From DALYJJ01 sp031969915 (GTDB lineage: Bacteria > Acidobacteriota > Terriglobia > Bryobacterales > Bryobacteraceae), in NCBI GenBank assembly GCA_031969915.1, contig DALYJJ010000054.1:1-36573 (forward strand): 36,573 bases of DNA, given 5' to 3'. The notes below the pieces were generated by a model. It saw only the letters and a program-made list of their open reading frames with translations. It had not been told where the DNA came from and did not search any database. Position numbers and translations under genes: made by a program. Below are positions 7,315 to 15,552 of this stretch, in pieces. Each line of letters begins with the position of its first letter. Within the stretch, counting starts at the first letter, position 1.

Positions 7315-7809
7315 TCAGTGCATTATCGGGTTCGAGGGAGCGAAACGTAAAGCGAGCGAGTTGATGCAGTAGCGCAGGCCGGTGGGGGCGGGGCCGTCGT
7401 CGAAGACGTGGCCGAGATGCCCGCGGCAGCGGCGGCAGAGGACCTCGACGCGCGCGCCATCGGGCGCGCTGAGGACGGCGCCGGGCGCGGCGGGCGCGGT
7501 GAAACTGGGCCAGCCGGTCTGCGAATCGAACTTCGCTTGCGAGGCGAAGAGCGGCAGCGCGCAGCCCGCGCAGTGATAGACGCCCGCTTCGTGGTGATCC
7601 CAGTAGCGCCCCGTGTAGGCGGGCTCGGTGCCCTTCGCGCGCAGCACCGCGAACACGGCCGGCGACAGGCGGCGCCGCCATTCCTCGCCGCTCAGCTCCA
7701 CCGTCGCGCGGCCGGCGAACTCGCGCTCGTCAAGCTCCGGCTCCGGGCGCAGGAGCAGCGCCGCGAAGGCGGCGAGCGCGGCGGCAGCGATGAGGACGGC
7801 GCGGGCCAT
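7315..7809 (-). CDS. msrB: Peptide-methionine (R)-S-oxide reductase, membrane-anchored or exported
   Basis: A 164-aa MsrB that reduces the R-sulfoxide of methionine in proteins. The structural zinc site is complete (Cys80 and Cys83; Cys125 and Cys128), the catalytic cysteine is Cys148 in RYCINS, and the FDSQTGWPSF block is intact at 94-103. A hydrophobic N-terminus (residues 4-20) acts as signal peptide or anchor, so it probably repairs envelope proteins. It starts 3 bp after the alcohol dehydrogenase stop and ends 1 bp before the DUF3592 gene, in one operon. Confidence 0.95.
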   Translation of the reverse strand: MARAVLIAAAALAAFAALLLRPEPELDEREFAGRATVELSGEEWRRRLSPAVFAVLRAKGTEPAYTGRYWDHHEAGVYHCAGCALPLFASQAKFDSQTGWPSFTAPAAPGAVLSAPDGARVEVLCRRCRGHLGHVFDDGPAPTGLRYCINSLALRFAPSNPIMH

Positions 7810-7812
7810 GGC

Positions 7813-8949
7813 TTACAGAGCGGCCTCCAGGATCCCGGTCATCTCAGCGGCGTTGAGCGCGATGGGATTGCCTTTGGTGCTCGAGGCGCGCGCCGCCTTT
7901 TCCACCAGGCCGGGCACGTCGGCGGGCCTGATGCCATACCGCGAGAGCGGCGGGATCGCGAGTTCCGCGCACAGCTCACGGATCCGCTCAACGCCGTCGG
8001 CGGGAGTGGCGTTCGGCGAGCGCGTGACGAGCACCGCCACGTCCCGATAGCGAGCCAGCGCCTCGCCGCCGGGATCGCGCGCGGCGAGCGCCAGCAGGTT
8101 CGCCGCCATCGCGTGCGGAAGCAGCGCGGCGCATACCGCGCCGTGGGGCGCGTCGAACGCGCCGCCGATGGGCGCGGCGAATCCGTGCACGATGCCGAGC
8201 CCGGCGTTGGCGAGCGAGAGGCCGCCGAGCAGGCTCGCGAACGACATGTCGCGGCGGGCCTCGCGGTTGCCGGGTTGACGAAAGACAACCGGCAGCGCGC
8301 GCGCGGCGAGTCCGATCCCCTCGCGGCAGTAGAGATCCACCATCGCGTTCCGCTTCACGGAGACGAACGGTTCGATGAGTTGTGTCAGCGCGTCAAGACC
8401 CGTGCTCGCGGTGACCGCGGGCGGCAGGTCAAGCGTCAGATCCGGATCGACGATCGCCGCGGCGGGCAGCATTTTCGCACTCCGCAGGCTGGCTTTGACG
8501 CCGTGCTCAACGGACGCGAGCACGGCGTTGCGCGTGACCTCCGAACCGGTGCCCGCCGTCGTCGGCACGGCGATGAACGGGAAAGGAGCGCGCTCCAGCA
8601 GCCGGCCGCGGCCCACCACTTCGAGGTAGTCGAGCGGCTCGCCGGAGTTGGCGGCGAGCGCGGCGATCGCTTTTCCGGCATCCACCACGCTGCCTCCGCC
8701 GATGGAGACCACGACGTCGCAGCCCGCGCGGCGGAACGCCGCGACGCCTTCGCGCGCCGCGGCCAGATCCGGCTCGCCATGCACCGCGAACACCTCATGC
8801 GGTACGCCGCCCAGCAAAGAGCGAACGCGCTCCGGATGCGCGCCGGTGACGAGCAGCGCGCGCGTGCCCGCCTCGCGCACGGCGCCGGGCAGCGACGTGG
8901 CGGAACCCAAACCGAAGACGATGCGCTGGGCGGTGGCGAACTCGAACAT
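7813..8949 (-). CDS. Iron-type (group III) alcohol dehydrogenase, one metal-ligand His replaced by Gln
   Basis: A 378-aa NAD(P)-dependent dehydrogenase of the iron-containing ADH/maleylacetate reductase superfamily. Seen: the cofactor loop GGGSVVDAGKA from residue 84, the PTTAGTGSE block (129-137) and the metal-binding region. The usual D..xH..H..H set reads Asp186, Gln190, His255 and His269: the second ligand, normally His in a DALTH motif, is Gln here (DALTQ). Similar DALTQ sequences exist in the family as I recall, so this may mark a subfamily with altered metal use. Substrate unknown. It follows the small ABM monooxygenase gene by 6 bp. Confidence 0.9.
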   Translation of the reverse strand: MFEFATAQRIVFGLGSATSLPGAVREAGTRALLVTGAHPERVRSLLGGVPHEVFAVHGEPDLAAAREGVAAFRRAGCDVVVSIGGGSVVDAGKAIAALAANSGEPLDYLEVVGRGRLLERAPFPFIAVPTTAGTGSEVTRNAVLASVEHGVKASLRSAKMLPAAAIVDPDLTLDLPPAVTASTGLDALTQLIEPFVSVKRNAMVDLYCREGIGLAARALPVVFRQPGNREARRDMSFASLLGGLSLANAGLGIVHGFAAPIGGAFDAPHGAVCAALLPHAMAANLLALAARDPGGEALARYRDVAVLVTRSPNATPADGVERIRELCAELAIPPLSRYGIRPADVPGLVEKAARASSTKGNPIALNAAEMTGILEAAL

Positions 8950-8955
8950 GCGCGC

Positions 8956-9261
8956 CTACCAGCCCTGGTCTTCCGGAAACAGGTTCGTGTACTTTTCGCT
9001 GGTGCGGGGTTCGGCCATCATGGGCGCCACCGCGTCGCGCCAGGTTTGATAATGAGCGGTCTCCTTGTGGGCCGCGGGCGCCGCCGCGTCCCGATAGACC
9101 TCCACCAGCACGAAGCGCGTGGGGTCGGCGGCGTGCCTCACAACGTCGAAGCGGGCGATGCCGGGTTCCTTCACACTCTCGCGCGCGTTGGCCAGTGTGG
9201 CCGCGACGAACGCTTCCGTGTGTTCCGGCTTGACGTGAACGTGGACGTGAACGACGAGCAT
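8956..9261 (-). CDS. Small antibiotic-biosynthesis-monooxygenase (ABM/YgiN-like) protein
   Basis: A 101-aa dimeric alpha+beta-barrel type protein. The opening MLVVHVHVHVKPEH and the later FVLVEVYRD and HKETAHYQTW blocks are characteristic of the ABM superfamily, whose members are cofactor-free quinol oxygenases or, like LsrG, isomerases. I choose ATG 9261 and not the upstream in-frame codon at 9291 because a GGAGAGG Shine-Dalgarno (9270-9264) lies just before it and homologues begin at this strand. The exact reaction is unknown; pairing with an alcohol dehydrogenase suggests small-molecule oxidation. Confidence 0.85.
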   Translation of the reverse strand: MLVVHVHVHVKPEHTEAFVAATLANARESVKEPGIARFDVVRHAADPTRFVLVEVYRDAAAPAAHKETAHYQTWRDAVAPMMAEPRTSEKYTNLFPEDQGW

Positions 9262-9303
9262 GACCTCTCCAGAATACGGCGGAGAGGCCATGCCCGCCGG
9301 GAC

Positions 9304-10368
9304 TCAGGGCCGCGCTTCGAAGACCAGGTTGAACGGCGTCTGCGCGGCGCGGCGGAAGCGCGTGAATCCGCCCGCCTCGACGACGGCGCGAATGCGCTCC
9401 TCGCCCGCCTGAGCGCCCAGCGCAGCGCCCACCTCCTGGGCCTTCGACGCCGGCGTGCAGATCATGGTGGACGCGGAGTAGTAGATCCGGCCGACGGGAT
9501 TGTGGTTCTCCTCGGGACGGTCGTTCGCGTAGGGCTCGACGATCATCCACACGCCGTCGGACTTGAGCGTGGAGCGTACGTGCGCGGCCGCACCCGCCGG
9601 ATCGCCCATGTCGTGCAGGCAATCGAAGAACGTGACCAGGTCGAATCCGCCGTTGGCCGGGTAGCTCTTCGAACTCGCGACCTCGAAGTTGATCTGATCG
9701 AGCAGGCCATCGCGCCCGGCCACGTGCCGCGCGTATTCGATGGAGCCGCTGTGGTAATCGAAGCCGTGGAACTTCGACTTCGGAAACGCGCGCGCCATGA
9801 GCATGGTCGAAGCGCCGTGCCCGCAGCCGACGTCCGCCACCGCGCCGCCGGCCTTCAGCTTCTGCTGCACGCCGTCCAGGGCGGGGATCCAATCGGCGAG
9901 GAGGTGCGCCTGATAGTTCGGCCGGAAGAAGCGCTCGGTGCCGAAAAACAGGCTCGCATCGTGCTCGTGCCAACCCACGCCGTCGCCGGTGCGGAAGGCC
10001 TGGGTGATCTTCGGCTCGTCCTTGAAGCACGATGAGATCACGTGGAACGCGCCGGGGATGTCCTGCACGGTGAGCACGAAGGCCTGTTCGGGCGGCAGCG
10101 TGTAGCGGCCCGTAGCAGGATCGTAGGTGACATAGCCGCCGGCCGCGTTCGCATTGAGCCATTCGCGGACATAGCGCTCATCGGTGTTGGTCCGGGCGGC
10201 GAGCTCCGCGGACGTCAGGGCGCCGGCGTTGTCCATGGCGCGGTAGAGTCCCAGTTTGTCGCCGATGACGATCAACGCGGCGTGCATGGCGGCGCCCATG
10301 TCGGACACCACCTGGTTGAGAAACGAGTTCAACTTGGATTCGTTCAACGCCGGAGCGTTGGCGGACAT
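9304..10368 (-). CDS. SAM-dependent methyltransferase with N-terminal winged-helix domain (Rv2258c-like)
   Basis: A 354-aa protein. Residues about 15-95 resemble the winged-helix dimerisation domain common in Rv2258c-like methyltransferases (LGLYRAM...LTSAELAARTNTDERYVREWL). Residues about 150-350 are a class I methyltransferase with the SAM loop DVGCGHG at 179-185 and an acidic strand-2 end (FHGFDYH). The start at ATG 10368 is fixed by a strong GGAGGA Shine-Dalgarno at 10380-10375, 6 nt away. First gene of the unit that continues to 6369. The methyl acceptor is unknown; no neighbour identifies it. Confidence 0.88.
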   Translation of the reverse strand: MSANAPALNESKLNSFLNQVVSDMGAAMHAALIVIGDKLGLYRAMDNAGALTSAELAARTNTDERYVREWLNANAAGGYVTYDPATGRYTLPPEQAFVLTVQDIPGAFHVISSCFKDEPKITQAFRTGDGVGWHEHDASLFFGTERFFRPNYQAHLLADWIPALDGVQQKLKAGGAVADVGCGHGASTMLMARAFPKSKFHGFDYHSGSIEYARHVAGRDGLLDQINFEVASSKSYPANGGFDLVTFFDCLHDMGDPAGAAAHVRSTLKSDGVWMIVEPYANDRPEENHNPVGRIYYSASTMICTPASKAQEVGAALGAQAGEERIRAVVEAGGFTRFRRAAQTPFNLVFEARP

Positions 10369-10484
10369 AGCAATTCCTCCAGGGTTTGAATCGGCCCCCG
10401 TAGAGGTACGCGGCAACCGGGACGCAATTGGGATCATCCGGTCGCTTTGCCTTCTCACCCCGGTTGTGACAGCCTGGAGGGCGT
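10369..10484. promoter_or_regulatory. Divergent 116-bp intergenic region, methyltransferase versus aldo/keto reductase
   Basis: The only gap of this size in the window. It carries a Shine-Dalgarno for each side: GGAGGA (10380-10375, minus) and GGAGG (10476-10480, plus, 4 nt before ATG 10485). Unlike most divergent gaps here it has room for two leadered promoters, but I see no convincing -35/-10 pair. Confidence 0.4.
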
Positions 10485-11453
10485 ATGCGATATCGACCTC
10501 TCGGACGGACCGGCTGGCAGGTGAGCGACGTGGGCTTCGGCGCCTGGGGCATTGGCGGCAAGCAGTGGCGCGCCGACAACGACGATCAGTCCATCGCGGC
10601 GCTGCGCCGTGCGATTGAACTCGGCGTGAACTTCATCGACACCGCGCTGGCCTATGGGGACGGGAAGAGCGAGGAACTGGTGGGCGAAGTGGTGCGCACC
10701 ACGAAGAGCGAAGTCCTGGTGGCCACCAAAGTTCCGCCGGAGAATCGCATTTGGCCGGCGCGGCCGGAGTTCCCGATCGGCGACGTGTTCCCGTACGACT
10801 ACATCGTGGCGAGCACGGAAGAAAGCCTCCGCAATCTCGGCCTCGAGCGCATCGACCTTCAGCAACTGCACGTGTGGACACCGGAGTGGACCGCGCGCGA
10901 CGAATGGAAACGCGCGGCGGAAGACCTGAAGAAGGCGGGCAAGATCCGCGCGTTCGGCATCTCGGTGACCGAACATGAGCCGGATACGGTGCTCGATGCG
11001 CTGCGCACCGGGCTCATCGACGCCGTGCAGGTGATCTACAACATCTTCGACCAGACGCCGGAGACCAACCTGTTCCCTCTGTGCCAGGAACTGAACATCG
11101 GCGTGCTGGCGCGCGTGCCGCTGGACGAGGGGGCGCTCACCGGAGCGATCACCGAAGACACAGATCTTTCCGGCGACGAGTTTCGAAGCTGGTATTTCCG
11201 CGGCGACCGTAAGCGGCAGGTGGTGGAGCACGTCGTTCCGCTTCAGAAGGAGTTGGAAGGTGAACCGGGCACGCTCGCCGAGAACGCGCTGCGGTTCGTG
11301 TTGTCGCATCCCGCGGTGTCGACGGTCATCCCCGGCATGCGGCGGCCGCGGACGGTGGAGAGCAGCGTTTCCGTGTCCGATCGCGGGCCGCTCCGGCCGG
11401 ACTTGCTGGCCCGGCTGAAGCGGCACGCGTGGTATCGCAGTTTCTATTGCTGA
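10485..11453 (+). CDS. Aldo/keto reductase
   Basis: A 322-aa NADPH-dependent oxidoreductase of the aldo/keto reductase superfamily. The catalytic tetrad is present: Asp52, Tyr57 (FIDTALAYGDGKSEELVG), Lys82 (VATK) and His129 (LQQLHVW). The C-terminal block LRFVLSHPAVSTVIPGMRRP is the usual cofactor-binding segment. Start ATG 10485 has GGAGG 4 nt upstream. Single-gene unit, convergent with the NHL gene (1 bp between stops). Substrate unknown; enzymes of this type reduce sugars and small aldehydes. Confidence 0.92.
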   Translation: MRYRPLGRTGWQVSDVGFGAWGIGGKQWRADNDDQSIAALRRAIELGVNFIDTALAYGDGKSEELVGEVVRTTKSEVLVATKVPPENRIWPARPEFPIGDVFPYDYIVASTEESLRNLGLERIDLQQLHVWTPEWTARDEWKRAAEDLKKAGKIRAFGISVTEHEPDTVLDALRTGLIDAVQVIYNIFDQTPETNLFPLCQELNIGVLARVPLDEGALTGAITEDTDLSGDEFRSWYFRGDRKRQVVEHVVPLQKELEGEPGTLAENALRFVLSHPAVSTVIPGMRRPRTVESSVSVSDRGPLRPDLLARLKRHAWYRSFYC

Positions 11454-11454
11454 A

Positions 11455-14400
11455 TCACTGCCGCACGGAAATGGTGGGCAGGCGCGACGGCGTGATGGGA
11501 TCCGTGCTCGGAATGCCGCGCTGCTGCAGGATCACGGGCAGCGAGTTCCCAGGCGGGATGGCCTGCGGAATGCGCACGTTGATCTGCCACAGCGAAATCA
11601 GGTTCGGTGTGAGGCCGCTGTACTCCACGTTCTCTTCGGGAATGCGGATGCCGTTGATGAATACTTCGGGCTTGTCCAGCGTTGTGGCGTTGGTGCCGGC
11701 GGTCTCGCCCTCCTTCGGTGCGTTGGGCACGATGCCCTGCCCGGTGCCGAAGAGTTGAATCACCTGTCCGCGCGGGATCGGGTTCGTGGGAGTGTTGAGC
11801 GTGTTGTCCTGGTTCAACGCCGCCGCCGCGCCCGTGCCGGACTGGTTCTGCGTGTAGAGTGCGGGCGAGGAGAGGCCCGTCGATACGGTGGTAACGCCAA
11901 GTACTTGCCCCGTGCTGGGACGAACCAGCGTGACGTCGACGGTTCCCGTAGTGGGCAGATCCACGGGCGTAATGAAGTTGATCTGCCCTGCCACGGCGCC
12001 GGACGGCGCGGCTACGAAGAAGATCGGCATCGGACGGTCGTTCACCAGCACCTGCAGGTCGGCCAGCGTGGTGGGCATGGGCACGACACTGAAGATCTCC
12101 GTGTTCTGGGTGAGCGGTACGGTGGAGAACAGGCTGACGTACTGGTTCGGCGAGAGGGGCCGCGGCCGTTGCTGGGCGGCCGCGCGGCGCGGGTCGACGT
12201 TCGCGGGCACGTAGTTTCCGGCGTTCGTCAGGGACAACCAGGGGAAGTAGGTGGTGACGCGATTGACGGCTTCCGTGACGAAGATCGCGTTGCCGGTGTC
12301 CTCCACCACGGCAAGCGGCGTGTTAGACGCCAGGGCGTAGTTGGCGAACTGGCCCACCAGCAACTGGTCAAAGCGCGGGTATCGCAGAACGCGCGCGGCA
12401 AAGGTGTCGGCTACCCAGATCTCTCCGGTCTCGCGGCTGACATAGAGGCCGTGAGGGTTCCGGAGGTTCACGTTGGCGGCGGTGGTCGCGGTCACCAGCA
12501 GCGAGGCGCGCTGGTCGGGATCGGGGCCTGAGGCGCGAGCGAAAATCGAGATCCGGCTGTTGCCGGCGTCGGCGACGTAGAGGCGGTCGTCGGTATCGAC
12601 GGCGAGGTGCCGCGGACTGATGAAGCGATTGTCCTCGGTGCCGGGATTCACGGTGGTGAAATCGGGCTGGCCGAAGACGGCGGAGGCCGCCATGCCGTTG
12701 GTGAAGTCGCCGCTCGAGGGTTTTCGGAACAACAACACACGATTGTGCACACCGTCAGAAACCAGCAGATGGCCGGCCATGGAAAACGCGATGCCTTGCG
12801 GGCTGCGCATGGTGGTGGGCGTGGGATCGATGATCGTGATGTTGAAGCCCGGCTGCCCGATCACAAGGTTCGCCCGCTGGAGCGCGCCCTCGGCCTGCCG
12901 GAACGGCGCAGGGAAACGCAGCACGCGCGAGTTGCCGGAGTCGGCTACCCAGAGGTCTCCGTTCGCATCCACCGCCACCGCCGACGGTAACGCGAGGCTT
13001 GCGTCGGTGGGGATGGTCGCGCTGGTGGAGCCGAAATTCGGCAGCCCGCGATAGAAGCGCGCCGGACCCTCGCCCTGGCCGATTACCAGGTCGGCCCGTT
13101 CGCCGGTTCGCGCGCGCCGCGAATCGCGCCAGGCCAGAATGCGGTTGTTCAACGTGTCGGCGACGTAAAGCGCCGGCGGTGAGCCGTTGCGATCAATCGC
13201 AATACCGGTGCCGGTGGCGGTGACCGTGGCGCCGGAAGCGGTGACGGTACCGATGTTCACACTGATTTCGCGGCCCTCCACGGCGTTCGCCGCGTTGAAG
13301 CCGAAACCCTCCTGCCCGAACAAACGGGTAGCGGGCGCGATGACGCCGCTGTTGATGGGAAGGACGAGAACGCGGTTGTTGAAGGCATCGGCGATATACA
13401 CAGCGGCGTCGGTTGAGACCGCGCCGACGGGCGTGTTGAAAGTCGCCTCCGTCGGTTCCCGAAGCCCCCGGTTGGCTTGGCCGGAGACGAAATCGGCCTG
13501 CCCCGCAACGGCGCGCGCCGCCGGTGAGAACGTGACGTTTTCGAGCGGCCATTGGTCGAAGGGATCGAAGCGCAGGATGCGATGAGCCACGGTGTCCACC
13601 GCGGCGAGCGAGTTCCCGACGAAGAACAGACCGTTCACCGGTCCGCGGAAGATGGTATCGGTGGGCGGAGTGCCGGTGGCGATACCCAGAATGCGGGCCG
13701 CGGAAGCGCCGGTGGGGGGAAGCGGGCCGGTGAAAACCAGAACGCGCGCGAAGGCGTCGGCCACATAAACGCGTCCCGCACCGTCCACGGCCACCACGCT
13801 GGGATCGGTCATGCCCGTGCGCACCAGGCGGTTCTGAGCGGTGAGCCCAAGAGAACTGCGCGAAGTGAAGTCGCCCTGACCGAGCACCAGATCCGCCGCC
13901 GGAAGGCTGCCCGCCGTCGGTCCCAACAGGGACACCGGGAACCGGATCACCCTGTGGTTCAGCGGATCTGGCACCCAGAGGTTTCCCGCGGAATCGAACG
14001 TGATTCCCGAGATCGAGCAGCCGCCGCAAACGGCCGCGGGAAAGCTCAGGCTCGTCGGCGAGAATGCGAGCGTGCTGGCCGAGCACGTCGACTGGCCGCG
14101 ATTGGGCAGTCCTTCGGTGAATCGTTCCTGCCCGATGACCATGTCGGGAAGCCGCGAATCGGGCGTTCGTTCGTACGGGCGCGGGTAGCGGAGGATACGG
14201 TTGTTGCCCGCGTCGGCGACGTAGAGGTTGCCGTTGCGGTCCACCGCCACACCGGTGGGCCCGGCCAGGCCGGTGCTCAATGTGCCGCGCGGGTCGCCGC
14301 TGCCGCGCGGACCCTGCGGGAAGGCGGAGAACTCGTCGCGCTGGCCGACGACGAAGTCGGCGGGCGCGCCGTTGCCCGCGGAGGTGGCGTTGCGCCAGCC

Positions 14401-14643
14401 GAGCACGCGGTTGTTGCCCGTGTCCGCCACGTACAGAACGGACGGCGACACCGACGTATCAAGGGCCACCGCCTGGGGCGTGAACAGCCCCTTGGCGTCG
14501 ACCAGGTTTGGCTGGATCGCCGTGATCTGAAGCCGCGTTTGACCGAGCGCGCGCGAGGGCGTGGGATTGAGCACCACTTGCCCGCATAGGGATCCGGCGC
14601 CGCACACGGCCGCCAACAGGTACAGCAACACTTTGTGTGTCAT
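11455..14643 (-). CDS. Giant secreted NHL-repeat protein with Solibacter-type C-terminal domain (TIGR03437-like)
   Basis: A 1062-aa exported protein. Residues 1-21 are a signal peptide (ends SLCGQ). From about 30 to 830 there are roughly twelve NHL-like strands of the pattern P.GVAVD..GNLYVADAGNNR(I/V)LR(F/Y)P, enough for two six-bladed beta-propellers. Many repeats are followed by a VIGQ..F linker that itself recurs. Residues about 840-1062 contain LQVLVNDRPMPIFF, AGQINFITP, NPIPRGQVIQLFGTGQG and LISLWQINVRIP segments that I recognise as the TIGR03437 domain. Start ATG 14643 is set by the signal peptide; the frame extends 292 codons further upstream over mqnA, which is rejected. Function unknown, presumably extracellular binding. 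Confidence 0.88.
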   Translation of the reverse strand: MTHKVLLYLLAAVCGAGSLCGQVVLNPTPSRALGQTRLQITAIQPNLVDAKGLFTPQAVALDTSVSPSVLYVADTGNNRVLGWRNATSAGNGAPADFVVGQRDEFSAFPQGPRGSGDPRGTLSTGLAGPTGVAVDRNGNLYVADAGNNRILRYPRPYERTPDSRLPDMVIGQERFTEGLPNRGQSTCSASTLAFSPTSLSFPAAVCGGCSISGITFDSAGNLWVPDPLNHRVIRFPVSLLGPTAGSLPAADLVLGQGDFTSRSSLGLTAQNRLVRTGMTDPSVVAVDGAGRVYVADAFARVLVFTGPLPPTGASAARILGIATGTPPTDTIFRGPVNGLFFVGNSLAAVDTVAHRILRFDPFDQWPLENVTFSPAARAVAGQADFVSGQANRGLREPTEATFNTPVGAVSTDAAVYIADAFNNRVLVLPINSGVIAPATRLFGQEGFGFNAANAVEGREISVNIGTVTASGATVTATGTGIAIDRNGSPPALYVADTLNNRILAWRDSRRARTGERADLVIGQGEGPARFYRGLPNFGSTSATIPTDASLALPSAVAVDANGDLWVADSGNSRVLRFPAPFRQAEGALQRANLVIGQPGFNITIIDPTPTTMRSPQGIAFSMAGHLLVSDGVHNRVLLFRKPSSGDFTNGMAASAVFGQPDFTTVNPGTEDNRFISPRHLAVDTDDRLYVADAGNSRISIFARASGPDPDQRASLLVTATTAANVNLRNPHGLYVSRETGEIWVADTFAARVLRYPRFDQLLVGQFANYALASNTPLAVVEDTGNAIFVTEAVNRVTTYFPWLSLTNAGNYVPANVDPRRAAAQQRPRPLSPNQYVSLFSTVPLTQNTEIFSVVPMPTTLADLQVLVNDRPMPIFFVAAPSGAVAGQINFITPVDLPTTGTVDVTLVRPSTGQVLGVTTVSTGLSSPALYTQNQSGTGAAAALNQDNTLNTPTNPIPRGQVIQLFGTGQGIVPNAPKEGETAGTNATTLDKPEVFINGIRIPEENVEYSGLTPNLISLWQINVRIPQAIPPGNSLPVILQQRGIPSTDPITPSRLPTISVRQ

Positions 14644-14730
14644 TTGTTTGATACTCGGGGCGCCCGCGGGTAGCGCCCTGACCTCCATAGTAAGGCAGGC
14701 GGCTGTGCGGTTGGGGCGGGCGCCGAATGG

Positions 14731-14736
14731 TACACT
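14731..14736 (+). promoter_or_regulatory. -10-like element directly before mqnA
   Basis: TACACT ends 6 nt before the TTG start of mqnA at 14743. The same hexamer precedes sodC. No Shine-Dalgarno lies in between, so a leaderless transcript is inferred. A TTGGGG at 14711-14716 is only 14 bp away, short for a -35 box. Confidence 0.4.
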
Positions 14737-14742
14737 CGAAGT

Positions 14743-15552
14743 TTGAACCCTCTGGGAAATCCTTCGAAGCCACGGGTGTGTGCGGTGAGCTTTCTTAACA
14801 CCGCGCCGCTGGTCTGGGGCCTGGAGCACGGGCCGCAGCGCGGCGCGTTCGAGTTGAGCTACGCAGTGCCCTCCGCCTGCGCGGACCGCGTGGCCGAAGG
14901 CGCGGCCGATATCGGTTTGGTGCCGGTGGTGGAGATCGCCAAACTGGCGCTCGACATCGCCCCGGGCACGGCCATCGCCTGCCGCGGGCCTGTGCGCAGC
15001 ATTCTGCTGATTTCCAAGGTGCCGGTACGGGAGATCCGCACGCTGGCCGCCGACACCAGTTCGCGCACCAGCGTCCAGTTGGCGCGCGTCATTCTGGCGC
15101 GCCGGTATGGCGTGGAGCCGGCATTCGTGAACATGGCCCCCGCGCTCGCGCCCATGCTCGGAACCTGCGACGCGGCCCTGCTGATCGGCGACCCGGCGCT
15201 CCGTGTGGAGCCCGCCGAGCTTCCCTTCACCACGCTCGACTTGGGCGCCGAGTGGGTGGAGATGACCGGCCTGCCCTTCGTCTTCGCCGCCTGGGCGGGC
15301 CGCGCGAAGTTCATCACGCCGGAGACGGCGCGTGTGTTCGTCGAGTCCTGGCGCTTCGGGGAATCTCGCAGGAGCGAGATCGTGGCCGTGGAAGCGGCGC
15401 GGCGCGGTTTGCCCGAGCCGCTGGTGAAGGAGTACCTGACCCGGCACATCGCCTTTGAGATGGGCGCGGCCGAGATCGAGGGCCTGCGCCTTTTTCTGCG
15501 CTACGCGGGGCTGGACGCCCATCTGAGAATTGCGGAGGCAGTGACGCTATGA
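14743..15552 (+). CDS. mqnA: Chorismate dehydratase of the futalosine menaquinone pathway
   Basis: A 269-aa periplasmic-binding-protein-fold enzyme that dehydrates chorismate to 3-[(1-carboxyvinyl)oxy]benzoate, the first step of futalosine-route menaquinone synthesis. Seen: the N-terminal VSFLNTAPLVWGL block, a VPSACADRVAEGAADIGLVPVVE substrate-site region and the later ALLIGDPAL and PFVFAAWAGR strands that line the pocket in homologues. There is no suitable ATG; TTG 14743 (preceded by TACACT) or GTG 14776 could start it, and the former is chosen for its promoter spacing. It overlaps mqnC by 4 bp (ATGA), so the two are translated together. Confidence 0.92.
   Translation: MNPLGNPSKPRVCAVSFLNTAPLVWGLEHGPQRGAFELSYAVPSACADRVAEGAADIGLVPVVEIAKLALDIAPGTAIACRGPVRSILLISKVPVREIRTLAADTSSRTSVQLARVILARRYGVEPAFVNMAPALAPMLGTCDAALLIGDPALRVEPAELPFTTLDLGAEWVEMTGLPFVFAAWAGRAKFITPETARVFVESWRFGESRRSEIVAVEAARRGLPEPLVKEYLTRHIAFEMGAAEIEGLRLFLRYAGLDAHLRIAEAVTL

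Noticed and set aside
7408..10035. 875-codon open frame on the plus strand
   Set aside because: Lies antisense to methyltransferase, ABM, alcohol dehydrogenase and msrB, all with clear motifs. Its product is Arg/Gly/Ala/His-rich with no family features: a shadow frame of GC-rich coding DNA.
12500..14300. Regularly recurring sequence blocks resembling a repeat array
   Set aside because: They are degenerate copies coding for NHL repeats, differ in length and sequence, and lack the identical repeats and unique spacers of a CRISPR array.
14644..15522. 292-codon upstream extension of the NHL protein frame
   Set aside because: It is antisense to mqnA, low in complexity and precedes a signal peptide that must be N-terminal. 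ATG 14643 is the start.
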